Source: Methylohalomonas sp034521715
GTDB lineage: Bacteria; Pseudomonadota; Gammaproteobacteria; Methylohalomonadales; Methylohalomonadaceae
DNA length: 64,000 nucleotides
NCBI GenBank assembly: GCA_034521715.1
Contig: JAXHLY010000001.1
Location: 62,001 to 126,000 of the forward strand
Reading direction: 5' to 3'
A program made the translations under genes and the position numbers. Positions within the stretch are counted from its first letter, which is position 1; each line of letters begins with the position of its first letter. Below, in pieces: positions 19,120 to 34,575 of the stretch. The notes under the pieces were generated by a model. The model searched no databases. It saw only the letters and a program-made list of their open reading frames with translations, and was not told the origin of the DNA.

Positions 19120-20709
19120 ATGAGCACTCCTGTCAAGACCGCGCCCATATTGTTCTTTCCGCGCTGCAGCCGGCCGGTATTCATTTCTGCAGCCCTGGTT
19201 ATCTTCGGTTTCATATTCTACGGTACCGTATTCACAGCCGAAGCCGAACAGCTTTTCCAGTTTCTCCAGAACCGCATAATCCATTATTTCGGCTGGTACT
19301 ATGTAGTCACGGTCACTTTTCTGCTCGGATTCGTCATCTGGCTGTTGTTTTCACGTTACGGTGCTATCCGCCTGGGCATGCCGGAGGAACGCCCGGCCTT
19401 CACGACAATGGGCTGGTTTTCGATGCTGTTTTCAGCCGGCATGGGGATCGGCCTGCTTTTCTGGTCAATTGCCGAGCCTGTCAATCATTACATGAATCCT
19501 CCCCACGGCGAGGGCGGCGGCACGCTGGCAGCGGCCGATAACGCCATTCAATACACTTTCTTTCACTGGGGCCTGCATGCCTGGGCAATCTATGTGGTGG
19601 TAGCACTGTGTCTCGCCTACTTCGGTTTTCGCCGCAAACTGCCACTGTCTATCCGCTCCGCCTTCTATCCTCTTATCGGCGAACGCATATACGGGCCCAT
19701 AGGCCATGTTATTGATATATTGGCAGTATTCGGCACCATGTTCGGCATCGCCACCTCACTCGGCCTGGGAGCCATCCAGGTCAATGCCGGTCTGAATTAC
19801 CTGCTCGGTGTTGAAACCAGTGCAGTGATACAGATAGTGCTTATAGCTCTGATGACGGCACTGGCCACTACGTCCGTGATACTGGGGCTGCACAGGGGCA
19901 TCAAGCGACTCAGCATACTGAATATCGTATTGAGTGCGATTCTTGTGGGCTTCATTTTGATCGTCGGACCGACCCTGTTCGTGCTGAACCTGCTGGTCGA
20001 ATCGACCGGCCGTTACCTGCAGCAAATTGTATACATGAGTTTCTGGACCGACGTTATTCGGGACACCGGCTGGACGGGTAACTGGACGGTATTCTACTGG
20101 GGCTGGTGGATAGCCTGGTCGCCTTTCGTCGGCATGTTCATTGCGCGCGTATCAAGGGGGCGTACCATACGCGAGTTCATTCTCGGTGTACTGTTCGCGC
20201 CGACACTGGCGACCTTTGTCTGGGTTGCGATCCTGGGCGGCACGGCCATCGACCTCGAACTCAATACCGGCGGCATAACCGGCGCCGTGTCGCAGAGCGT
20301 CGAACAGGCATTATACGTCACGCTTGACAAGCTGCCATGGGCGGCACTGACTTCAATCGTATCCACAATTGTCATTATCACCTACTTCGTGACCTCTGCG
20401 GACTCCGGCGGACTGGTGATAGACATGCTGTGCGCGGGTGGCGACCCGAATCCACCGAAGATACAGCGGGTATTCTGGTCTGTGCTGATAGGTGTCGTGG
20501 CTTCGGTCCTGTTACTTGCCGGGGGACTGAAGGCGTTACAGACCGCCTCAATTACATCCGCATTGCCGTTTTCCGTGATTATCCTGTTGATGGTGTGGTC
20601 ACTTATCAAGGCATTACGAACGGAACCAATTGCCCCGTCACCAACAGAGGAACCCCCTGCGCCGGAAACAATGAGTGAACACGAGGAGCAGGACTATGAA
20701 TCTTACTGA
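19120..20709 (+). CDS. BCCT-family transporter (betaine/carnitine/choline type)
   Basis: An intact 529-residue carrier with 12 predicted helices. The family motif region SAGMGIGLLFWSIAEPVNHY is near residue 108, and the substrate-pocket stretch GWWIAWSPFVGMFIARVSRG near residue 327. YFVTSADSGGLVIDML is near 427. Such carriers import compatible solutes by Na+ or H+ symport; the exact substrate cannot be told. The C-terminal tail is short and acidic (EHEEQDYESY), so osmosensing by a long C-terminus as in BetP is unlikely. A MITE copy lies 23 bp after its stop. Confidence 0.88.
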   Translation: MSTPVKTAPILFFPRCSRPVFISAALVIFGFIFYGTVFTAEAEQLFQFLQNRIIHYFGWYYVVTVTFLLGFVIWLLFSRYGAIRLGMPEERPAFTTMGWFSMLFSAGMGIGLLFWSIAEPVNHYMNPPHGEGGGTLAAADNAIQYTFFHWGLHAWAIYVVVALCLAYFGFRRKLPLSIRSAFYPLIGERIYGPIGHVIDILAVFGTMFGIATSLGLGAIQVNAGLNYLLGVETSAVIQIVLIALMTALATTSVILGLHRGIKRLSILNIVLSAILVGFILIVGPTLFVLNLLVESTGRYLQQIVYMSFWTDVIRDTGWTGNWTVFYWGWWIAWSPFVGMFIARVSRGRTIREFILGVLFAPTLATFVWVAILGGTAIDLELNTGGITGAVSQSVEQALYVTLDKLPWAALTSIVSTIVIITYFVTSADSGGLVIDMLCAGGDPNPPKIQRVFWSVLIGVVASVLLLAGGLKALQTASITSALPFSVIILLMVWSLIKALRTEPIAPSPTEEPPAPETMSEHEEQDYESY

Positions 20710-20732
20710 CAGATGTGGGACAACCGTACTTC

Positions 20733-20895
20733 TTAAAGAAGCTCTGAATAATCCCCGCATGTCATTTCGACCAACGGGAGAAATCCCTGTCTCGACCATA
20801 GGGAGAGATCTTAATGAGATCCCTCGCTGTGCTCGGGACACCTTCGGTGATTTCTCGCTGCGCTCGAAATGACAAATTATTCAGAGCCTCCTTAA
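20733..20895. repeat. MITE-like inverted-repeat element, copy B
   Basis: 163 bp with near-identical ends: TTAAAGAAGCTCTGAATAAT and the inverse of ATTATTCAGAGCCTCCTTAA. The inner arms GTCATTTCGACCAACGGGAG and GCTGCGCTCGAAATGAC can pair through a gaga/tctc segment. It fills the gap between two convergent genes, 23 bp from one stop and 16 bp from the other. No open frame of note. Confidence 0.85.
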
Positions 20896-20911
20896 CAGAG
20901 CCTGGTCGATA

Positions 20912-21787
20912 TCAGCGCCCGCTTACGGCGCTGCCATTACGTGCCATATGGTTCAGTACCAGAACGGCTACGAAACCGGTGATGATCATGATGACAGCCA
21001 GTATCGTCATTCCGGTCCATACCTCCGGCCAGGCCGGCGTCACACTGACAAGTTTCTGCCTGTCACCAACGTGGGCGAACACGCGCTGCTGGTATGGCCA
21101 TATGACCCATAAAGACGCGACAAGGAGACCGATGATCGCAGCCAGGGCCTGGCGGTAATAATGACGCAGCAGCCATGACAGCAGCCGGCTGAAGGCAATC
21201 AGGCCTGCCAGCATACCCAGCGCAAAGGGCACAATAACACTGAAATCCGCTGCGCCGATGGCGGCAAAGATATAGGCATATTTTTTCAGCAGCAGCAGGA
21301 TAAACGAGCCGGAAATCCCCGGTAGCAGCATGGCGCTGATGGCCAGTGCGCCACTGATAAAGATAAACCAGCCTGCATCCGGCGTTTCAGCCGGCACAAG
21401 ATTGAACACCCACCAGCCCAGGATCGTGGCCAGCAACAAAAACAGCCAGCCGATGCGATCACGCTCAAATTCCCTGATCAATATAACGATAGAGCCCAGT
21501 ATCAGTCCGAAAAACAACCCATAGACCGGTTCCGGATAATGCTCGATCAGATACGGCAACGGCACGACGCGGGTAAAAAACAGCAGGGCCGCCGCAATAC
21601 CGGCAAGCAACGGTATCAGGAATGCAAAATGCGGGCGGGCAGCCATATTCCTGATATCGAGATACAACAACGAGCGCAGCCATTGCAGATCAAATGAGCG
21701 GATTGCCTCGATAAGCTGCTGGTAGATCCCCAGTATCAGTGCCATCGTGCCGCCGCTGACACCCGGAATGATGTCCGCGGTGCCCAT
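20912..21787 (-). CDS. DUF368 membrane protein, PopT-type polyprenyl-phosphate transporter
   Basis: 291 residues, about eight helices. Two halves carry related motifs, DIIPGVSGGTMAL near residue 4 and LLPGISGSFILLLLK near residue 150. DUF368 proteins (PopT) have been reported, with DedA/UptA, to recycle undecaprenyl phosphate across the membrane. The ATG at 21787 is probably too late: the upstream codons read RLLIGKGFC, which match the family N-terminus, but the frame meets a TAA (also the hemE stop) without another ATG, so a shift or unusual start is likely. Confidence 0.82.
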   Translation of the reverse strand: MGTADIIPGVSGGTMALILGIYQQLIEAIRSFDLQWLRSLLYLDIRNMAARPHFAFLIPLLAGIAAALLFFTRVVPLPYLIEHYPEPVYGLFFGLILGSIVILIREFERDRIGWLFLLLATILGWWVFNLVPAETPDAGWFIFISGALAISAMLLPGISGSFILLLLKKYAYIFAAIGAADFSVIVPFALGMLAGLIAFSRLLSWLLRHYYRQALAAIIGLLVASLWVIWPYQQRVFAHVGDRQKLVSVTPAWPEVWTGMTILAVIMIITGFVAVLVLNHMARNGSAVSGR

Positions 21788-21817
21788 GCAGAAGCCCTTG
21801 CCGATCAGCAGCCGCGA

Positions 21818-22903
21818 TTAAACCAGCTCAGTTCCCGGGCATCTTGATGGTAGCGCAGGACTCAGTTCATGAACCGCGGCAACGATGCGCGGCGACGTGA
21901 TCGGGATCGATATCGGGTGTGATACCGTGACCCAGGTTGAAGACATGGCCTGTTACCCCGACCAAAACTGGCCAGTACCGTCGCCACCTGTTCGCGTATG
22001 ACTGTCGGGCTGGCCCTGAGTACCGCCGGATCCAGATTACCCTGCAGACTGACGCGATCGCCGACCAGTGCCCGTGCGATGCCGATATCAAATGTCCAGT
22101 CCAGGCCGACTGCATCACAGCCACAGTTGGCCATAACGCCCAGTGAGTGGGCGGCACCCTTGCTGAAAACAATGGCAGGTATCTTCTGGCCATCACGCTC
22201 ACGCATGAGTCCGTCGATTATGGTGCGAATATTGGCGAGGGAAAAATCGCGGTAAGCCGCCGGCGTAAGCACGCCCGCCCAGCTGTCAAAAATCATGACC
22301 GCATCGACACCGGCCTCAATCTGCGCATTCAGGTAATCACGCACGCTGACTGCCAGCTTGTCGAGCAGGTGACGCAGCAGATCGGGCTGATCGTAGAGCA
22401 TCGACTTGCTCAATGCATAGTCACGGCTGCTACCACCTTCAATCATGTATGTCGCCAGTGTCCACGGACTGCCGGCAAAACCGATGAGTGGCACGCGATC
22501 GTGCAGTTCGTGCTTGACCAGCCGTACGGCATCCATAACATAGCCGAGGTCCCTGTCCGGATCGAGACGCCGGCAATGCCTTGACGTCGGCAGAGAGCGC
22601 ACCGTACGCTCGAACCGGGCCCCTGCTTTTCGATCAGCTGCAGGCCCCAGGCCCATGGCATCGGGAATGGTCGAGAATATCGCGAAAACAGGATGGCCGC
22701 ATCCAGATCGAAACGCTCAAGCGGCTGTAATGTCACTTCACAGGCCAGTTCCGGCGTCTTGCACAGCGTCAGGAAATCACCGGCCTTCTCGCGCGTGGCG
22801 CGATACTCGGGCAGATAACGCCCGGCCTGGCGCATGATCCAGACCGGCGTGCGATCGACGGGCTGGCGCAGTAAGGGCGCGGATGTAGGCGATCATTCTT
22901 CAT
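21818..22903 (-). CDS. hemE: Uroporphyrinogen decarboxylase HemE (several frameshifts)
   Basis: Converts uroporphyrinogen III to coproporphyrinogen III in heme synthesis. Motifs in order across frames: ATG with KNDRL at 22903, QPVDRTPVWIMRQAGRY, FLTLCKTPELACEVTLQP, VPLIGFAGSPWTLATYM, FDSWAGVL, GLDWTFDI, LQGNLDPAVL and GHVFNLGHGI. The C-terminus in the corrected frame reads VHELSPALPS and ends at the TAA at 21818. Frames change near 22880, 22660, 22570, 21960 and 21880. Length about 360 residues, as expected. It follows gltD, as in Pseudomonas. Confidence 0.9.
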
Positions 22904-22910
22904 ACAGGCC

Positions 22911-22988
22911 GTGAATCGTGAAACGTTGTTCGTGAACCGTGGCGGTTATTCTTTTCGGGATCTCGATTCACAATTCACGATTCACGAA
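22911..22988. repeat. Facing heptamer arrays (GTGAATC-like then GATTCAC-like)
   Basis: On the left GTGAATC, GTGAAAC, GTTGTTC, GTGAACC run head to tail. On the right GATTCAC, AATTCAC, GATTCAC end against the gltD stop codon. The two sides are inverse complements, so the region can form a long imperfect hairpin. The same heptamer makes the 18-copy array at 60953. Confidence 0.7.
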
Positions 22989-24415
22989 TCAAACACCCAG
23001 ATATTCCATGATCCCTTCTGCCGCCTGGCGACCATCGAATACCGCCGTCACGACCAGGTCCGCACCGCTGACCATGTCGCCGCCGGAAAATACCTTGGGA
23101 TTGCTGGTCTGGTACTTGAGTTCGGTGTGTTTCCGACGCCACAACGCGGCCGCGCTCGTCTATCTGGATATCGAATTGATCGAACCAGTCGGCCGGTGAA
23201 GGCCGGAAGCCGAAGGCAATGATGATGGCATCGGCGGGGACGGTTTCCTCACTGCCCGGTACCGGTTCCGGCATGCGGCGGCCACGTTCATCCGGCTCAC
23301 CCAGGCGGGTTTCGACAACCTTCACGCCGGTGGCGCATTCGTCGCCGACGACTTCCACCGGCTGGCGGTTCCACATGAACTTGACGCCCTCTTCCTTGGC
23401 ATTTTCGACTTCACGCATCGAGCCCGGCATATTGGCCTGATCACGCCGATAAATGCAGGTCACGCTGACTGGCGCCATGGCGTATCGAGGTACGGCACAC
23501 AGTCCATGGCCGTATCGCCGCCGCCAAGCACGACCACCCGCTTGTCCTTCATGTCAATGAAATCGGCCGGATCCTTCTCGTAGCCCATGACGCGGTTAAC
23601 GTTGGAGATCAGAAACGGCAGCGACTCATAAACGCCCGGCATGTCCTCGCCGGGGAAGCCGCCCTTCATGTAGGTATAGGTACCCATGCCCATGAACACG
23701 GCATCATATTCATCCAGCAGCTGGTCGAACTGGATATCCTTGCCGATATCCGTATTCAGGCGGAACTGAACCCCCATCTCTTCCATCATCTGGCGGCGCT
23801 TCAGATACCACCTGTTTTTCCAGCTTGAATGGTGGAATGCCGAAAGTCAGCAGACCGCCGATTTCACGGTATTTGTCGTAGACACGACCGGCTCGACGCC
23901 ATTACGCACCAGCACGTCGGCACAGCCGAGGCCGGCGGGACCGGCGCCTATCACAGCGACGCGCTTGCCGGTGGCCGTGACATGAGAGAGATCGGGCTTC
24001 CAGCCCTGTTTTACCGCCTCATCATTAATATAACTTTCAATATGGCCGATGGTGACCGCGCCAAAACCGTCATTAAGCGTACAGGCGCCTTCACACAGAC
24101 GATCCTGCGGGCAGATGCGACCGCAGATCTCCGGCAGCGAGTTGGTCTTGTGCGACAGTTCAGCGGCCTCGAACAGGTTGCCTTCCTCGATGAGCTTCAG
24201 CCAGTTCGGAATGTAATTGTGAACCGGGCATTTCCATTCGCAGTAGGGATTGCCACAGGAAAGACAGCGGCCGGCCTGCTCGGCGGCACTCTTTGGCATC
24301 GAACTGATCGTAGATCTCGTTCCAGGTATAGATCCGGATAGGTCGCCGCCGTTTTCGGCGGATCCTGTCGCGGCAGATCCAGGAACTGGAAGTTATTGTG
24401 TTCGGTCTTGCTCAT
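22989..24415 (-). CDS. gltD: Glutamate synthase small subunit GltD (frameshifted)
   Basis: NADPH-dependent FAD flavoprotein that feeds electrons to GltB. The N-terminal cluster motif CLSCGNPYCEWKCPVHN and ICPQDRLCEGAC hold the [4Fe-4S] ligands. Rossmann motifs are RVAVIGAGPAGLGCADVL and RVVVLGGGDTAMD. The end, restored in another frame, reads AVFDGRQAAEGIMEYLGV. Frames change near 24330, 23870, 23810, 23480 and 23130. The span of about 475 codons equals the usual length. It starts 73 bp after the gltB stop on the same strand. Confidence 0.92.
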
Positions 24416-24488
24416 AATTATTCAGATGACATCAATCAGCGACGGCGTGCAGCGCACGCGATCGTCCTGAATGGTTAAATAATCTCGC

Positions 24489-28998
<4,510 letters not shown>

Positions 28999-29294
28999 AG
29001 TGAGCCCAGGAAATGGATTAAGTGGCCGGGATACTGGTTAGACAAAAGGGCAGAAATTATAGTGCCCGTGACCGTTGCTGTCACGGTTTTCACCAGCTTT
29101 TTTCGGCGTCAACACAATCGGCGGTTTTTCGCTACAGATAGCTGCATATGGCTGAAATGCGTAGAGATTATTCGGCACAAATCCCTGTCGACAGTTCATC
29201 CAGCCGGGAAACAGTCTGTTTCATGCGCGCCTTAACCAGCCAGACACCCGCCTCCCGCTATCAACATGCAGAGACGAGATTCCAGACGGAAATT
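28999..29294. other. Upstream region of gltB, no gene seen
   Basis: 296 bp between the gltB start and the dgt stop, both on the minus strand. It has T-rich tracts (29080-29130) but no conserved open frame, tRNA or repeat. It probably carries the gltBD promoter; I cannot identify -35/-10 boxes with confidence. Confidence 0.35.
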
Positions 29295-30444
29295 CAGCGA
29301 ATCGGCTGCACCGGGTCAACCAGCCGCTGATATTCGGCGATCGCGAAGCGATCGGTCATACCGGCGATATAATCGGCCACGGCGCGGGCACGCCCGGGCT
29401 CGCCATCGCTGGCCTCGCAACGGCGGATCTCGGCCTGCAGTTGGGGGGCAGCAGGACCGGCTTGCCGAGATAGGTCTCGAACAGCGTGGTAATGATCCGT
29501 CCGGCCTTGTGTGACATGCGTTGCACGCGGTAATCATAATACAGGTGCTCGCGCAGAAAGCGTTTCAGTTCCAGGTTGCGGCTGCGCATGGTTTCGCTCA
29601 GGGCGATCAGCAGCCGCCCGGCATGACGGACGCCGTCGATATCCGCCGGCCGGCATTCTTCGATCCGGGCGCCGCTGGTTTCAATCAGATCGCCGACCAG
29701 CGAATTGATCATGCGCCGTATGACCTCGTGCACCAGCCGCCGGTGATCCAGTTCCGGCCAGCGGCCGTGCACATCTGCATAAGCCTCGGCAAACAGGTCC
29801 AGCCGCGCCAGGTCCACGATCTGTAACAGCCCGGCACGCAGGCCATCGTCGACATCGTGATTGTTATAGGCAATCTCGTCGGCAATGTTGGCCAGCTGTG
29901 CTTCCAGACCCGGATAGCTGCCGTCGATAAACCGCCGGCCGACTTCGCCGAGTTCGAGGGCCTTGTCACGATCGCAGTGCTTGAGTATCCCCTCGCGTGT
30001 TTCGAAGGTCAGGTTGAGGCCGGGAAATTCGGCGTACTTGGCCTCCAGTTCATCGACCACGCGCAGTGACTGCAGATTGTGTTCAAAGCCGCCGAAATCC
30101 CGCATGCAGGTATTGAGGGCATCCTGGCCGGCGTGACCGAACGGTGTGTGACCGAGGTCGTGGGCCAGGCTGATGGCCTCGGTGAGATCCTCGTCGAGTT
30201 GCAGGGCCCGGGCGATGGTGCGGCCAATCTGGGCGACTTCGATGGAGTGCGTCAGCCGAGTCCGGAACATGTCGCCTTCGTGGTTCACGAACACCTGGGT
30301 CTTGTACTCCAGCCGCCGGAATGCCGACGAGTGCACGATGCGGTCGCGGTCGCGCTGGTAGGGACTGCGGTATTCGGATTCGGCTTCCGGAAAAGCCCGG
30401 CCGCGGCTGCTGGCGGGACTGGCGGCGTAAGCGGCCCGTTGCAT
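29295..30444 (-). CDS. dgt: Deoxyguanosinetriphosphate triphosphohydrolase-like protein (one frameshift)
   Basis: HD-superfamily dNTP triphosphohydrolase, splitting dNTPs to nucleoside and triphosphate. The N-terminus MQRAAYAASPASSRGR and YQRDRDRIVHSSAFRRLEYK are family hallmarks. Metal ligands are in TRLTHSIEVAQIGR and SLAHDLGHTPFGHAGQ, with the later Asp in ANIADEIAYNNHDVDDG. Near 29440 a C6 run (probably C7) shifts the frame; the corrected C-terminus reads RLVDPVQPIR and stops at 29295. About 383 residues. The frame is open further upstream, but those codons are aroB read out of frame. Confidence 0.9.
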
Positions 30445-30449
30445 GCGAA

Positions 30450-31565
30450 TCAGGCCGGTTGCACGGACAGACCGGCAGAAATGCTCCAGCGTGGCGTTCG
30501 AGTCGGCGTCATGCGATAGTCCTGCGTCACCACCGCCTCGCCCAGCCGATTTCAGCAGTACCAGGAACACCCTGCCCGTCGCGGGCCTTCTTGTCGACGG
30601 CCATGTTGTTGACGGAACAGTCGTCCGGCGTCGACGCTGGCGGGCGGCACCGACCGGCAAGTCCGGCCCGTGGCAATCAAGCCGGCTGATGCGCGTCGAC
30701 GACAGCCGCATCGATCCAGCCCAGCCGCTGCGACAGGTCCGCTGCCATGACCATACCGGTTGCAACGGCTTCACCATGCAGCCAGTCCTTATAATCGAGA
30801 GCCGTCTCGATGGCATGACCGAACGTGTGGCCCAGGTTCAGCAGCGCACGCTGGCCTGATTCGCGCTCATCGGCGGCGACGACTTCGGCCTTGTTCCGGC
30901 AGGACTGCTCTATGGCATAGGTGCAGTGCATCGCTGTCACGTGCCAGCAGTCGCGGCATGCCCTGTTCCAGCCAGTCAAAAAACACCGGATCGCGGATCA
31001 GACCGTACTTGATCACCTCGGCGAGACCGGCGGCCATTTCGCGCTCGGGCAATGTCTGCAGCACATCGGTATCGGCGATCACTGCCAGCGGCTGATGGAA
31101 GGCGCCGATCATGTTTTTGCCCAGTGCATGGTTGACTGCCGGTCTTGCCGCCGACCGATGAATCCACCTGCGCCAGCAGCGTGGTCGGTATCTGGATATA
31201 CGGCACGCCGCGCTGATAACAGGCCGCGGCAAAGCCGGTGATATCGCCGATCAACGCCACCACCCAGGGCGATCAGCGTGCAGTTGCGGCTGAACCGGTG
31301 ACGCAGCAGTTCACCGACAATATGATCCGAGGGTTTCCAGGTTCTTGTACGATTCTCCGTCCGGCAGTACCAGGGTCTCGACCTGATGGTCCGGCAGTGC
31401 CGCGGTTAGCGCCTGCATATACAGCGGCGCCACCGTTTCATTACTCACCACCAGCACCTGGCGGCCATGCACATGCGGCGTTAACAGCCCCGCATCTTGC
31501 AGCAAACCACGACCGATATGGATCGGATAGCTGCGATCTCCCAGTTCAACTTGCAGGCTTTTCAT
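30450..31565 (-). CDS. aroB: 3-dehydroquinate synthase AroB (multiple frameshifts)
   Basis: Second step of the shikimate pathway, NAD+ and divalent-metal dependent. Start ATG 31565 (MKSLQVELGDRSYPIHIG). Motifs: VLPDGESYKNLETL, ALIGDITGFAAACYQRG, IQIPTTLLAQVDSSVGGKTG, AEVVAADERESGQRALLNLGH (metal-binding Glu and His) and HTFGHAIE, LHGEAVATGM. The restored frame near 30600 reads VNNMAVDKKARDGQ, then VFLVLLKS. At least five shifts are present. The exact C-terminus is uncertain: one frame ends at TGA 30450, another runs into dgt. It overlaps the end of aroK by 20 bp. Confidence 0.9.
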
Positions 31566-32132
31566 GTCCGGAGGCTTCTGACTGCAGATGTCTGCAGATA
31601 TTATTGACGGTTCGTCGCACTGTAAGGCTGTCGGTATCGATAATCAAATGCGCCACTTCCGTATAAAGCGGATCGCGCTCCGCCAGCAATTGGCGGATGC
31701 GGCCAGTGCCTGTCATCCCCCTTGCAGTAACGGCCGCTGGGTAGTCGCGCTCGGTGCGCTCCAATAAGCTGATCGGCATCGGCCCTGCAGGTAGATCAAC
31801 CAGGCCGCGTTGACGCAGGCGGGCGCGGTTGTCGGGATCCAGTATGACACCACCGCCGGTGGCCAGTACCACGCCCTGCAGCCGCGTCAATTCATCAATA
31901 ATCTGCTGTTCACGGCGCCGGAAGCCTGCCTCACCTTCGATATCGAAGATCCTGGAAATATCCACGCCGGTACGCGCTTCTATGGTCTGATCGCTGTCAT
32001 GGAAATCCATTTCCAGGCGCCGTGCCAGCTGGCGACCGATCGTCGACTTGCCGGCCCCCATCGGACCGACCAGGAATATATTCTTGATATGTATGCAGAC
32101 TCGACCTGATCGGCCTGGCGCGGCTCCGTCAT
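31546..32132 (-). CDS. aroK: Shikimate kinase AroK (one frameshift near start)
   Basis: Phosphorylates shikimate with ATP. P-loop GPMGAGKST, shikimate-binding DSDQTIEARTG and FRRREQQ, and the GGGVIL loop are complete. RGRPL-type lid appears as AVTARGMTGTGR. The frame from the first ATG of the P-loop is open, but the natural start is ATG 32132 (TEPRQADQVE), joined by a shift near 32085 to KNIFLVGPMG. About 195 residues. It follows pilQ after a terminator, as in the pilMNOPQ-aroKB order of gammaproteobacteria. Confidence 0.92.
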
Positions 32133-32185
32133 CAAGCTTCTCTGTTACCTGAATGCCATTGTCCGGACATCTTCACCGGCCTGTA

Positions 32186-32220
32186 AATAAAAACGGCGCG
32201 CCCAAAGGGTACGCGCCGTA
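32186..32220 (-). terminator. Rho-independent terminator between pilQ and aroK
   Basis: On the minus strand ACGGCGCG and CGCGCCGT form an 8-bp GC-rich stem around a short loop (ACCCTTTGGG), followed by TTTTTATTTA. It lies 197 bp beyond the pilQ stop and 54 bp before the aroK start, so it would end pil transcription and imply a separate aroKB promoter or readthrough. Confidence 0.8.
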
Positions 32221-32282
32221 TTGTAAGGTTTGTCTACTACGACAGACAGCCGTATTTCAGACAATGTTATTATTAGAACCTC

Positions 32283-32418
32283 AGGGAAGCTCTGAATAAT
32301 CCCCGCATGTCATTTCGACCAACGGGAGAAATCTTTTAGCTTATCGATTGTACAAAAAGCTATTTGTACATAGGATTCCTCGCTGCGCTCGAAATGACAA
32401 ATTCTTCAGAGCCTCCCT
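32283..32418. repeat. MITE-like inverted-repeat element, copy C
   Basis: 136 bp with ends AGGGAAGCTCTGAATAAT and the inverse of ATTCTTCAGAGCCTCCCT. The left half is almost identical to copy B (GCTCTGAATAATCCCCGCAT then GTCATTTCGACC), while the middle differs (contains TTGTACAAAAAGCTATTTGTACA-like palindromic sequence). Its right end reaches the pilQ stop codon at 32417-32419. Confidence 0.85.
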
Positions 32419-34571
32419 AGATTTTGACGTTTTCGCTCAGTATCTTGGGCGTCACGAAGATCAGCAGTTCCGTGCGCGAGCTGTCCACCGAAGTGTTGCG
32501 GAACAGGAAGCCCAGGTACGGCAGGTCACCGAAGAACGGTACGCGCTCCTGCTGTTGCCGGTCGGTCTGGGTATAGATACCACCGAGCACCACGGTTTCA
32601 CCGTTATCCACCAGCACCTGAGTGGTGACCGAACGCGTATTGATCGGCGGCACACCCAGGACCTCGGGGCTGCCGCGGGTATCCTGGTTGACCTGCAGGT
32701 CCAGCAGGATCCGGTCGTCAGGCGTGATCTGCGGTGTTACGCGCAGACTCAGCACCGCCTTCTTGAAGGACACCGAGGTGGCGCCACTGGACGTTGCCTC
32801 CTGGAAAGGAATTTCCACACCCGACTCAATTACCGCCTCGCGCTGATTCGCAGTGATCACGCGCGGGCTGGCGATATCCTCGCCACGGCCCTCGGCCAGT
32901 GCCGCCGACAGTTCGAGTTGCAGCAGATAGGAGCCGATCTTGCCGACCGCCAGGCCCAGGGCGCCCGCCGGATCGGTCACCGGCAGGGACACGATGAAGT
33001 TTTCAAGATTATCGGTATTGAACGAGGTCGTGCCGCCAAAGTCGGTATCACCCCCGATTTTACCGCCTACCGAACCGAACAGACGATCATCGGCGGCACT
33101 GCCATCGCGGGTCGTATTCTTGCTGTAACCGAACTTCACGCCGAGATCCTTGGCGAAACTCTCGTCTGCATTCACGATACGCGACTCGATCAGAACCTGA
33201 CGCACCGGGATATCCAGCTTGGCGACCATTTCACGAATGGCCTGCAGGCTGGTCGACGTATCCTGAACGATCAGCGTATTTGTGCGCTCATCCACGGTGA
33301 CGTTACCGCGCTCCGACAGCAGATTGTTGGTCTCGGCCTTGATCAGGGCTGCTATATCATTGGCCTTTGCATAGTTCACCTGCATGAACTCGGTACGCAT
33401 GGGTTCAAGTTCCTCGAGCTGTTTTTCGGCTTCCAGCTCCAGCTTTTCGCGGGCGGCGATCTCTTCCTGTGGCGCGACCATGATCACGTTACCCGCCTTA
33501 CGCATGCCGAGTCCCTTGGACTTCAGAATAATATCCAGGGCCTGGTCCCATGGCACGTTTTTCAGCCGCAGGGTGACATTACCACCGACCGAGTCGCTGG
33601 CCACCATGTTGAGGCCGGTAAAATCGGCTATCAACTGCAGAACCGCCCGCACCTCAATATTCTGGAAATTGAGTGACAGCCGCTCGCCGGTATAGCCGAA
33701 CTCGTCCTTTTTCTTTTCCTCTTTTTCTGCCGCTGTCAGCGGTTTCAGTTCAACCGTAAACACATCATCTGCCTGGTAGGCCAGGTGATCGAAATCGCCG
33801 GTGACGGTACTGATCTCCATGCGTACACCATTGCCACGCGCTTTCGTGTCGATTTCCTTGACCGGTGTTGCAAAGTCGATAACGTCAAGCCGGCGATCCA
33901 GTTCCGATGGCAGATTCGTATCGAGGAAATCGACGACGACCTTATTGCCCTCCTTGGTCATATCAACACCGACAGAGGGGTCGGAAAGCCTGACAATCAC
34001 ACGTCCTTCGCCCTGCTTCACCGCGACGGAAATCAACATTCTCGATACTGGCCGAAACGCCGGCACCGGAGATCCGCTCATCGGAGACCGTTCTCCTGGT
34101 GGACGAGGCACGTGCCGGCGCGGACTCTCCGGCACCTTCCAGCACCAGCACCACGTTATTGCCTTCAGTGCGCATCTCGTATGGTACGGACTGGGTCAGA
34201 TTCAACACCACACGGGTGCGGCCGGAGGCCTCTACCGCAGAGATGCTGTGCGCCATACCGACGCCGATGCTCTGGGTTTTTTCATCAAGATTCAGGCCAG
34301 TGCCCGGGAAATCAAGGGCAATACGGGCCGGGTTATCGATGGTGAAATGCATCGGGTCTTCAGTCAGCGGCTGCGAGAGCTGCAGTTTCACCTCGACTCT
34401 GTCACCCGGCAACGCCGAATAACTGATGCCGTCCAGCGTCTGATCTTGTGCCGCTGCCAGCGATGGTGTCAGCAGTAACAGGCACAGAAGGGTCAAACTC
34501 CCCAACCAGGCCCCTTTTGCCCTGGACGATTGTGTCATCTCTTGGCGCATGTTCATGGTTACTACCCCCAT
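32417..34571 (-). CDS. pilQ: Type IV pilus secretin PilQ (one frameshift)
   Basis: Outer-membrane channel for the type IV pilus. A signal peptide (SLTLLCLLLLTPSLAAAQ) is followed by AMIN domains (up to residue about 300), a secretin N-terminal (SLNFQNIEVRAVLQLIADFTGLN), N-domain repeats, and the secretin core (VLIESRIVNADESFAKDLG, SPRVITANQREAVIESGVEIPF, VLVDNGETVVLGGIY). The frame changes near 34030 inside an AMIN domain. About 718 residues. Five bases after pilP; last gene of the pil operon. Confidence 0.95.
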
Positions 34572-34575
34572 GGGT

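Noticed and set aside
30445..30816. N-terminal extension of Dgt
   Set aside because: It is the aroB 3' end in another frame; Dgt homologues start at MQRAAYAAS.
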